Shown piece after piece: positions 11,509 through 22,083 of a stretch of DNA of 64,000 nt. The translations under genes were made by a program, and so were the position numbers. The DNA is from Ophiosphaerella korrae (lineage: Eukaryota > Ascomycota > Dothideomycetes > Pleosporales > Phaeosphaeriaceae). Numbering within the stretch: the first letter of the stretch is position 1; the number at the start of each line of letters is the position of its first letter. The stretch spans positions 434,001 through 498,000 of the forward strand of contig JALNQF010000004.1 in NCBI GenBank assembly GCA_028456385.1, read 5' to 3'. The notes below the pieces were generated by a model, which saw only the letters and a list, made by a program, of their open reading frames with translations, ran no database searches and was not told the origin of the DNA.

Positions 11509-14500
11509 GGTGCAGGGTGAATAGTGAATGTGCAAGTGTGTGCGTGGGTGGTTGCATTCGCAGTGGCGGGGCAATTCGCCAGCCAAAAAGTATTGGGCTT
11601 GGTAGCGGCTGCGTCATCCCATGCTGATTGCCTACCCACCCTTGCTATGCCCTGCACATCTGCAGCGATTGGCGATGCCATGCCATGCTGCTTTCCGCCG
11701 CCGGCACAGTTACCCTTAGCAATCGCTTCTCCAATAATCTCCCGACAGATTACCCGTCCTCTCTCTGCGGGGTGGTTGGCTGGGCCTTGCCTTGGACAAG
11801 GTACCCGTGTCCGCTCTTGGCCTAGCGCCCCCTTTGCTCATCAGAGCCCTCACCTCACAGCGCCTGCAAGTCATCCGCCTCTAATCTCTATCCATCTAAC
11901 CTCTAGCCTCTAACCTCTCGCTGCACTCTTGCTGCACTCTCTCACTAACCAGCTGCCTTCTCCATCACCCCATCATATGCCGCCGTCACCCTGGTGCCGT
12001 CGCACAATCTCGTCAGCCGCCGCACTGGTGCCTGCCCTGCGTCGCCGACCTGCGGCTGACGCGCCATCCTGCTGCTACCGTCCAGTCTGCACCACACCCT
12101 CTCCTCCACTCCTTCACTCGACCTACCCTTCCTAGCCTAGACACCCTCCACCCCTGCAACAAGTATCATCGTCCTCGTGCGCAGGGGCGTCAAATCGGGC
12201 GTTGCCAAGCCTGTCCGTTGTGGCATGGTGCCACGGCTGACAGGTGCTAGCGTTGCTGTAGAAGCATCGAAGCCCATCCGCATCTTCTACAGTAGGCACA
12301 CGACGCCTGTGCATCGCCGGCCATGCCACCCGCCGCGGCACCACCAGATCAAATTTACCTTTACTGATGCTGATCATCGCCTCCATTCTCCTGCCTTTGA
12401 CGTCAGGAACTCGGCTACGCCGAAAATCCCTGGCCAGGGACTCGGATCATGGAGCTACCACGTGCTAACTCGTCTATTGATCTGTCCAACTGCTCCACGG
12501 CTTCGTGATTTCTTCTTCGGGAGTAGCCCATCCGTCACTGCGATATCAATTGTTCCGTTCAGATACCTACCTCCCTAGATACTTGCCCCCCATGGGTCTG
12601 CAAACATTTCGAGAAAGGGGCTCGAGTGGCGAACCGCTAATCTTGGGCATATCCTGGCCCATCTGATTTCAGACATTCGGCTTCCTCCTATACTCATATG
12701 CCCAACCTAGGTATTCAATTGTTAGTCTGCGCTGTACCCATCAGCCGAATTGTCGCGTGCGGCCGCAGAGGCAACACGACCCAGGATCTCGGGTTTCGAG
12801 AAACGTTCGCAGCCTTAGGCCCCCGATCCGGCGCTATGGGGCAGCTATTGATGCTCGTGTTTTGTTCATGCAGTGCCATGCAAAATGTCCGTGCAAACTA
12901 CCACTTCCACTGCCCAGGTCAATTTCACCGACGGATGCAAGGTGATGATCTTAACAGGTATTGTTTCATGCAAGCTTCAAGATTAGTGGTGCGGCTATGT
13001 CAGAGCTCTGCTTTCATGGCTCACGCTACCAGTCAAATGGACAGTCCGATTCATTTCGCCGAGGCAGCATGCTAGGCTCTAGCAGACACACCACTCCAGC
13101 CAGCTGCCACGGCTCAACACGGGCGGGTTTTTGATGCTCGGCCCAGCAAAGCGTTAGTGTCGAACTGCGGCCCTAGAGGTGATGCCGATAAAACCGGCAT
13201 CCCACCAGACTGCATGCCGTCTCAAGTGCGAAAGCGCTCTCCCTGGTGCGCCGTGCATCGACCCTGGCTGTGTCAGGAAGGCGAGAGTGCGGAGAGGTGT
13301 GCCTCAGGCTTGTAATGGTGCTGCAAAGATGGCCCACGATGTTTCTACCCCTTTAATGTCGTGCGTGGCCGAATCGCTTGTAGTATTATATGTCGGGTAG
13401 GGTATAATAAATCATTATCATGCCGGGCTTGCGATGCAAATCTCAAGAAACGAGATCCACAATGCCCGTTGGCGACTATTCCCTTAGAGCGGTCAAGAGC
13501 AGATGCAAAAGTTCTCAATCTCCTTGCAGCTGTCTTGCATTAACAACCAAGGAGCCATTGCAGCAATGACATGAGAACGAGGACGAATTGGGTGCATAGC
13601 GGTGCAGGGCTTTCCTAGTATGGTTGACGACATCCAGCCCTATCAGAGACAGGGCATGACCTACGCTTTGTTTGAGACGTCTAACAGGCGGTTACTGTGG
13701 CTATGAGATGCTTCAGGTGCTCCAACCAAGGCTCCCGCCACCGACTCGCTCTTGCGGCGCGTGTGTCCACGGCCACCACTATTGAAGAGTTTTTGCATTT
13801 GGCGTGCTGAGTGAGAGGAGCGGCGTTCTGTGCAACAACCACCTCTCAGCTGTCAGACTTGTCCCCGCCACTCTATAATAACAGCGCCGTATAGCGGATC
13901 GCCAGATAGCAGCATTTGAGCATCCACTGCTGTGTACGATTCAAGTTTGCCTGAGCGAGACATCAACCCCTGCAGGCCAACATCACTCACCCCCACAGCA
14001 CGGCAGTTCCCACCGCCCGCTGCATCTTGAAGGCGGGCGCTCACGCGCTTAGAATCTCACACGACAAGCTAGCGAACTGAGCTAGACTAGCTAGATAGGT
14101 ATTTGTGCGGTGCGGCTCCTGGCTCCGCTCCTGCAAGTGTACAGTACTCGTCTCGTCTACCCCTCGCACCCTACCCCCTTCATACATTACGAGCCTTCCA
14201 GGTCCACGACACCCAGGGCCCTCAGGAGAACCATACCGCGACGCCACTGCTGCACGCGTGAGCCACGCCGCGACCCAGTCTTGCGTGCCCTTGGGATCCC
14301 CCGGCATGCTTGACTTCCAGACGTTGGCTCCACCACCCATTCTCCATGCGCCTTGATCTGCCGTATAACCCATCGTCACCCGGCACTGCGGAGATTTCCT
14401 TCCGCTATACAAGTGTACACTAGCACTTTGCGCAGCTTCTTTGTATCTTTTAGTTGAACTCTGGGCCTTCTCGAAGTTCTTCCGCCCCTCAGCGGACTGT

Positions 14501-14654
14501 GGACTCTGCATCGCTTGTTGCCCACCGCTACGATTGGTTACCCGTCGACCGCCGCACACAACCTCACTATCTTAGCGGGTAGCCCGACGACCCCGCTGCG
14601 GATTGCGCCCATTGCGCCCTCTCTCCCCAGGAACCTTTCCGATTGAGGATTGCA
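11509..14654. promoter_or_regulatory. 3.1-kb divergent upstream region of CIA2 and the Zn2Cys6 gene
   Basis: This is the longest upstream region in the window. Frames such as 11524-11913 plus and 14041-14559 minus look like chance frames in C-rich DNA. A pyrimidine-rich, imperfectly repeated CTCTAACCTCT-type stretch lies at about 11878-11942. Long upstream regions are common for fungal regulators with long 5' leaders; whether one exists here needs transcript data. Confidence 0.5.
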
Positions 14655-17600
14655 ATGCCCACCGAGACAACAGGACGGCCGCTGCTGCCTCAAACAGCGC
14701 AAATGCAGAGTTTCACGTTTGCGCCGCCTACGCTGGCACCGCGCGAAAACCAGCGCAGTGAGTGCTTTCCCATCCACTCGAATGTCCTTGAACTCAAAGC
14801 TGGCGACTGACTCCATGTTGTAGACTATGTTTTTGTGGATGAGCACAATAGACACAAGCGTCTGAAAGGTGCGCGTCTACTGCCTTGCACCTGCAATATG
14901 ATGACCATAAGCTGGGATGCTAATGTCAAGCAGTGATGAGAGCATGCGAGGGCTGCCGAAGACGCAAGATCAAGTGTGATGCTGCGACGACTAACGCCTG
15001 GCCCTGCGCTGCGTGTATCCGTCTAAAGCTCAATTGCGTGCCACCGACTGTGAGCTATGACAAAGACTTCACAGGCTCGCAAACATTCGAGCTTGAACCT
15101 AAGCCTTTGGAGTACACATCACCCGATGACCACACCCAACATGACTACCAACGTCACTCATCTATGGCGCACGGCATGCATCACCAGATGACACCTACCA
15201 TGTCAGGACAAGTCTCTGGCATGTACCAATCCTCGCCATATGCAGAGCAGCAATCACAAGAGCCGATACATTACCAGACCATGTCACAACCTCAGGTTGT
15301 GCAGCAAAACATGGGTTATTCAGCACCACAGGCATACTCACAGACTTCAGTACCCCCGCCAGTAATGACGATGACTCCTCCAGAATCTGAGCCTGCCTGG
15401 CGCAGCGACTCAGTATCGAATATCACCGATGCGCTTGGCGAACTCAAAATCGACCATACAGCAATTGGTAAGAACATTGTCAAAATCATGCTAACAAAAG
15501 TGCTTACAAATATAGCGCCATATATCCTAAATATGAAGAAATCACTGGCAGAAACACCTGCGCAGGAAGAGTACGAAGTGCAATTACCGCCATCCGTTAG
15601 ACTAGATCACACTGTTCGCGTCCCACCCGAAATGATGCCTCCAGAAGAACAAGCACTACACTACTTTGATTACTATTTCACCAATGTCCACCCTTACTGT
15701 CCGGTCATTAATAAACCGTACTTCTATCAGCAATGGCAGAGTGCTCGCGACTCAATCTCACCACTCATGTTGGAAGCCATCTTTGCTTGCGCGACGTTGA
15801 TGCTAGGAGATATCGAAGAAGGCAGCAAATGGTTAGCACTAGCGACTAGTCAGTGTCCTCAAATCAGCCTGTTTAAGTGATAGCTGACAATATGCAGGGC
15901 ATGAAGAGAGTTTCAAGGATGTGTCACGTCTCAGTACTATGCAGGCAATGGTACTACTTCTGAAAGCACGAGAGGTGTCACCGAAACGCGGATACTTCTG
16001 GCGTTCATGGATGGCTACTGTCAGCCTTGTAACTATGGCGAAAGATCTCGAACTTCACGAGCATTACGACACACATCGGATGGGCAAGTCTTGTGGGTCG
16101 ACTGGGCACGACTGTATTGCGAAAACAAGGGTTTGGCAAATGTGTATGATTTTTGAGGCCATGATAGGAGGTCCCCAAGGTGAGTAAACTCGTATGTTTC
16201 GTCAATGACAGCATTCAAATAGTTGATAGGACGGTACGATTACGCTGTCGACCTTGACACAGTCGATTATGAGATGCCAAGAATGGCTGTTGGCCAAGAT
16301 CCAACCGAATCCCAGGTCGCACGCCAGTTCGTTCAGTACACTCGCATGGTCAAAAATGTGTACCAGTCAGCCGTTTTGTATGGTAGGCTTAGGAAAAAGA
16401 CCAACGATTGGGCCTTGGATCCTCAATTTGTGGGCCACAATGCAGACTTCTCAGTGTGGCTACGAGACCTTCCCGAAGACATGCAGATTGTGTATCCACC
16501 GGACGAATCGGCGCCTTGGATTCCATCGCATATGGTTGCCAACATGCATGGCTATTACCACTTGTCGATTGTCATGCACTTTCGTCCACAACTTCACGCT
16601 GTTTCTGACAACTTCGACGGTATCTGGAAACAGCATATGATTACATGCTACTCGGCAGCAAAAACGTTATGCAAGCTCCAGGAGGCCACATTGAAGACAT
16701 ATGGAATGCCAGGTTTATTGTGTATGCTTCGAGGAATCAGCTACCACATATACGCCGTGCTCACCTGCACCATGCTACATCTGGTGAGTTAAAATCACTG
16801 CGGCACAAGGCTAAGCTAATGAATCAGGTTGCTATTACTTGCCCAGATCCAGACATTCACAGTGATGCCAGAGAGTTCTTCGTAAGGCACATGCGTATCC
16901 TCGAAACCTGTGCTCCTTCCTTTCCCATGCCTGAGATGCAAGCGCAAGTGAACAGTCTTCGTCAAGCTTTCTCTATGGATATCACAAAGCCCTTCGAAAT
17001 GAAGGCCACGTTCCCATTTGGAAGTCCTCAGGTCGCTTCACAATCCAGCCCCTTGAGTAATCATGGGTCATACCGGTCTCGCCACCCGAGCCAAGCATCA
17101 CCGTTGGAACAGCCAGGTCAGGTCATTTACCATGCACACCCCATCACTCCACCAATATCGACTTCCGACCCGGATGCGAAGGCTGACTCTCCCATAGCCC
17201 AGTCTCTGGTTATGATGGCATCTGGTCAACGTGGCCCTCAGTCAACAGCTGGTATGCAATTACAGGAAACCGCTCAATGGAACCCGCAACGTATTTTCGA
17301 GTAAGTAGAAGCGCAACAGCCCCGATGGCTGATATAAGCTAATGTAAAACAGTCAGTGGAATGTTGCCTTTGGTACGCCTCCCCCCAGCGCCTCTTCCCA
17401 GTCATCTCCGCCGCTAAGACCAGGACCTTCAGGAAACAACTTCGAAATGCGCGCGCCACAGGACACTCTACAGTCAAACTATCACCTATCAAGCACATCT
17501 CCTCAGTCCAGTGTGATGCAAAATGCGCCAGGTCAATTACCTCCATCAAGCTATTCGAGCTCAAACCCTTCTTATGTCACTCCTTCCATGTGGCAAGAAG

Positions 17601-17695
17601 TTGTTGCTAGTTCTTTCCCCGACAGCTTAAAGCGGAGATGGGATCATGGAAATACCACCATGTCAGAGCAGCAGATGTACAAGCGGGCCCGTTGA
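14655..17695 (+). CDS. Zn2Cys6 fungal transcription factor
   Basis: Eight exons: 14655-14757, 14824-14868, 14934-15467, 15516-15848, 15898-16179, 16230-16783, 16828-17300 and 17353-17695; all phases agree, giving 888 aa. The DNA-binding domain is near residues 51-90: YVFVDEHNRHKRLKV leads into CEGCRRRKIKC, then a loop and CAACIRLKLNC. The spacing is C-X2-C-X6-C-X9-C-X2-C-X6-C, the Gal4-type binuclear zinc cluster with a fairly long middle loop. Residues about 95-165 are Gln/Pro/Ser-rich. A fungal-specific regulatory domain follows: EQALHYFDYYFTNVHPYCPV and FWRSWMATVSLVTMAKDLEL are its typical helices. The C-terminus is Ser/Pro-rich and ends in a basic KRAR. Exons 1 and 2 are short and only visible by joining frames; a start at the third exon would lose the basic YVFVDEHNRHKRLK arm. 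The intron at 15468-15515 is 48 nt, so the frame stays open through it. The target pathway is unknown to me. Confidence 0.9.
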
Positions 17696-20625
17696 ATATG
17701 AAATATTTGTATTTGAGGAAAATTACACATTGTAACACCAAGTATATTCCATAAGGATTATGGACGATGGAAAGCAGATCTTGAGGAAATATTCTGAGCT
17801 TGGAAGACTGCAATGGGAACATAATCATCCAGGATAAAGAGTGGAAATCACTGGAGTCACAGGATTGCACTACTCAACATGACAACCAGAGAACGGCGGT
17901 TGCTTACCCCTAACCTCATGCGGCTGCGCGAGGCACTTCTGAGTCAAAACTTACAGTATTGGGCGGTGAAGCAGGCCTGACGCGAGGATAAGCGACCAGC
18001 GCATTTGTACTATTATTCGCCTTCTATACAGGCAGCAATGACGAAATGACAGCTGCGGAACTTGGGCGACGCCATCTGGTATGGTATCGCCTGAAGTGTA
18101 ATACTATTACTACTACCACTACCTGGAACTGGGACGATTGTTGTCGCACCACCTGCCTTTTTCGTCAAGCCTTCTGTCCGACTTGATCTACAATGACGAC
18201 CACCCTGACAAACAATAGTCATCCACAATCAATATTATTCGACAAGATCCCCAACAGTCGCATAGGACGCGATACCGAAAAAGAATATTTTAAAGGCATC
18301 TTGGACAGTCCCGGCAGGGGTGAGGATATAGTTGCAGCATTTCCGACAGCGTGCCGCTAATTGATGACTGCTACAGGCGCGATTGGCCTTGAACCTGCAT
18401 ATTCCCACTTTCGTGGATCTCTACGGGATAACCAAGTTACCAAAAAGCAACTTGCCACACGCGCCTACGTCGTTGCCGTTAATCTAATAAACTTGGTACT
18501 TCCAAGCGAGCCGTTCGTCTGTCCTGTTCCACACCCCCATAAGATTAGTGATGCGTGACGTCCCGCAGCAGATTTATCAGCTCTGACTAAAAGGACAAAG
18601 GCAGAATTCCAGGATCCAAGAACATTGAATAATAAACGGCCCGGCGCACAGTAATGCACCAATCACAGGTTTGCACGTGGGTGCATCTTCCGTAATCTAT
18701 CCCACAGCAACTCTCCGTGCACCTATCCGTGCTATTATCGATGACAGGGTATGACCAAGCTCTGTTCAGCACTAAGAAAAGTCTATCCGACTGCGCGGCT
18801 TCTCACTCCATGCGTTAGTCTAAGCAATACAGACAGACAGTTCGTATTTCATGCACTACTGAGAGTACAGGGGGCTGAGTTAGGTACCCTATCGTTCTTG
18901 GCAGTGCCCATTCGATATTGACCAACTGCAGGGCTGGAAAAAGCCCGAGGCTCAGCAAGGTATTAGCCCCAGTCCCGGGAAAACTCTGGCATGTGAAAAG
19001 AAAACCCTGATGCACGGACGATGACTGACGTTGGATCATGGGATCCTTGCGGCACAAGTAACGCCCAGTGAACAGGCCATATTGCGGAGGAACAGTGCCT
19101 TGACTACTTCAGGGTCTGGCATGGCAAATAAGCGCTTTGTGTGTTCCTGTGTGAGGCTGCACGTGCTTAAGATCGAGATGGGCTACACCCAGTGGACTTT
19201 TCAGCTGCATGTGTTGAATCGATATCACATGCATGTTCTTTCAATTCATTTTATCATTTGCCTTGTCATAGCAGCGATGGTATGGCCTTGACTACCACAA
19301 AGCTGTGGCGCAGTGAAAAAGACCACTGCAATGATCAATGCGATTGCAACGCACAATCGGACCGAGATCTGCCACGTAAACCCCTGACCTCGCATACTTC
19401 AACAGTTTCCTGTGGGTGGCACTGGCTTTCTAACATCTCTCGGGAGCGAACTGGGGGTTTCCACAAGACCGTTGTGTTCTTGGCAGCTCTTTACCAAAGC
19501 TCGCCACGGGTAGCACATGTTTTCCAAAAATATCTGTTACTTGTTTCACTCCATACTGCGGTGTAGATCGGCAAGATGCATCAGGTTATACGCGTGCCAT
19601 AATGATTAAGAGTGTGGGTCATCTTCTCCACTTCTCAAATGCATACGAGGTGCCTTTGCGGCATGTTCAAGTAATCTGAAACACATGTAGTGATTCCGAA
19701 ACCTTGCTGCTGCTACAATCATCGGAGGCCGCCGACCACACAAGATTATCAATGTTGTCTGATCGAGCTGAGACGCATCATCTCAGAAGGCAATAGCCCG
19801 AGCACACAGAACTGCTAAATAGTTCATACGCCTATCAAACGTAGAATAATCCAGTTCGATATGGGTACTCGCTAGATTAGTACGTACTGTGTATACGTGT
19901 CATTGACGATAATCCCCGAGGTTGGCCGAAGCGATCAAATTAGAGTCACGCAAATAGCATATAACTCATTCTGTTATCGTTTGATAGAACTTTGCCTTCA
20001 GACTTATCAGGTGGTCTTTAGCGGGGCCCTAGCTAGTATCCACTAATTATTATGTAGTCGCATGGAGGAGCACCTATGACGTCGGGCATCGAAATGAGCA
20101 AGAGCACTAGTCTGGACAGTGCCAGTCTTCTGGGGTGCATAAGAGTTTAAAATAGATGCAGAATAATTCCCAGGTGGCACAAAATTTATTTGCTCGAAGG
20201 CTTATTCGCCACCAGCCGATATAAATTTGAAGTGGGTATTGGCTCGTGATTTATGGGACTCGCATAACACCATTTATCATTGCCTACTGATTCACCAACG
20301 AAGCTATTGTCATAGTATATCTACCTCGAATAGACTTCATACTTGGCCTCTTGTTATTGATCAAGTTGCCTCGCTTGTTTGGTCATAGTGGATTACTTCA
20401 CACTGACCGACCCGTACTTATACACTGCGAGTTTAAGCAAGTTAGATAGAGGCTTGCTGTCAAGCCAGGGTTAATCAGCACAAAAGTAACAACAAACAAG
20501 GAAAACTGGGACCTCTCTATAATTTACCGTAGATAAGCCTATTTTCGAAATGTGCTAATTGCCACTACTAGAAATTGGGCCGGGTTATTACAATGGCCAC
20601 GCAAGCTCGCCACCTTTTACTACTT
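17696..20625. other. 2.9-kb gene-free interval between convergent genes
   Basis: This lies between the 3' ends of the transcription-factor and oxygenase genes. Short frames (for example 18361-18558 and 19031-19566 plus, 18815-19057 minus) carry no recognisable motif. I found no tRNA B-box, transposon coding fragment or long repeat, so it appears empty to me. Confidence 0.5.
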
Positions 20626-21645
20626 TCATGCAGTTTTTCTCTTTTCTGTCGAATCAATCTGGCTCCTGGCTTTCTCCTGAATGCTCCGGTAATTTCTCTC
20701 CATAGCATTCTTTGTGAATTCTTCTCCTGTGATCTTTTCGTACTTTTTCCTTGGGCCCTGAATCTCTGTGTCTTTGCATGGTTGATTGAAAAATGCAATA
20801 CTATACCTCTCTCCATAATAGTCTTCTGGTTCACAGGGGGCTTTTACGCGGTGGAGGGTCGATTTAAAACGATCGTCGGACCAGGACATAAGCAAATCGC
20901 CTACGTTGCATATGATGGCATTCTTCTCAGCGTCAGGCTCTACCTTCGTCCAGGCGTCACCATACCCAAACGATGTCGAAACATCACGGCCCGGACAGAT
21001 CTCTAATCCGGACTGACCCTCCTTCTGGAAAAGTAATGTCACAAAGTCCCAGTCCGCGTGCGCACCTGCGCGGTGATACACTTTCCCAATTGAATCTGTC
21101 AACTGAGGCGTCTCGAAGTAATGCAATAGTCTGCACACCGTTTGCGATTCTGGCCGGCTGATATCATGCGCGGCGACGAAGTATTCATCGTTGAAACCAA
21201 GGCCACGTGCAAAGCACAGCATTAACTGTTCACTGACACCTTGTACTTTGTGCATGAAATCTAGAGCTTCACTGCGGAAACCTGGGAGTATTTTCTCATC
21301 GAGCCATCGCCCTTTCATACCGGCACCGAACTGCATTTGGTATGACTCCTTCCGATCCGCCACGCCTGTTGATGGTCGTATTTGCGCATTCTTTTCCCAG
21401 CCTGCATTGTGCTGGGGGGAGAAAGGTATGCGTCCTTTCATATCATCAGATTGGGTGAAGAAGCGTACAGACTGTTCGAAGATGCGCTCAATAGAGTCGC
21501 GTGATATGCCATGATTGGTAATGGTAAAAAAGCCATGGTTTTCTGCAGCATCGACCAATTCCTTAGTAATTTCATCGATACGAAGATTGAAATGATGAAG
21601 GGAAATGGTCGGTATGGCACGATCGACGTATTTTGTTGGTGGCAT
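20626..21645 (-). CDS. 2-oxoglutarate/Fe(II)-dependent oxygenase, isopenicillin-N-synthase-like
   Basis: An intronless 339-aa non-heme iron oxygenase. The N-terminal DIOX_N-like part has AAENHGFFTITNHGIS. The catalytic jelly roll has the full metal triad: HADWD (His196, Asp198) and His265 in STLHRVK; Arg280-Tyr-Ser282 (RYS) binds the 2-oxoglutarate carboxylate. NVGDLLMSWSDDRFKSTLHR and SIAFFNQP are classic for the family. Family members act in secondary metabolism, thymine or flavonoid-like hydroxylations, and many are orphans; nothing here fixes the substrate. It stands head-to-head with PSO2 across 438 bp, and no other biosynthetic gene lies nearby, so a cluster role is not supported. Confidence 0.9.
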   Translation of the reverse strand: MPPTKYVDRAIPTISLHHFNLRIDEITKELVDAAENHGFFTITNHGISRDSIERIFEQSVRFFTQSDDMKGRIPFSPQHNAGWEKNAQIRPSTGVADRKESYQMQFGAGMKGRWLDEKILPGFRSEALDFMHKVQGVSEQLMLCFARGLGFNDEYFVAAHDISRPESQTVCRLLHYFETPQLTDSIGKVYHRAGAHADWDFVTLLFQKEGQSGLEICPGRDVSTSFGYGDAWTKVEPDAEKNAIICNVGDLLMSWSDDRFKSTLHRVKAPCEPEDYYGERYSIAFFNQPCKDTEIQGPRKKYEKITGEEFTKNAMERNYRSIQEKARSQIDSTEKRKTA

Positions 21646-22083
21646 TTCTGACTTGTTGGTGATGTCGGTCAGGTGTAGCGATACCTAGATACTTGAGCCA
21701 TGGAGTGACGATAAGCGATCTGTTATTACGATCGCTGACTGCCTATATATGATATTTTGCCTTCTATTCGAGAAGAACAGACCAGATTAGGCTTGAATCT
21801 CAAGTCTCGGGCAAGAGAGAAATGCCGTCGGAGTTATCAAATTCCGATCTAAATTATGCCCACGTGACTTCGCGATTGCAGCGTGACCGGCGTCGTCAGC
21901 CCCACGCACCCTTCCTTCACTGCACGAAACTACATTCGATTCGCCCAGCACTACCATGCTTTGAGGAGCTTATTCTAATGTTCAAAAATCCCCGAGAACC
22001 GCTGACTACCCTAAACATCATAGTTAGCTCCATCGACTGGACGTTCTCCCTCGCCACCTCGCTCCTCAACAAGGGTCACGAAC
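21646..22083. promoter_or_regulatory. 438-bp divergent promoter between the oxygenase and PSO2
   Basis: The only space between two starts on opposite strands, so both promoters must lie here or overlap. A TATA-like tatatatgat lies at about 21743-21752. No other specific motif can be supported. Confidence 0.5.

Noticed and set aside
14041..14559. 172-aa minus frame before the transcription factor
   Set aside because: Gly/Ser/Arg-rich composition, no start context or homology; likely chance.
19300..19330. tRNA-like box A (TGGCGCAGTG) at about 19306
   Set aside because: No matching B-box (GGTTCGANTCC) at the right distance.
20575..21006. 143-aa plus frame antisense to the 2OG-oxygenase
   Set aside because: It is a shadow of the real minus-strand gene.
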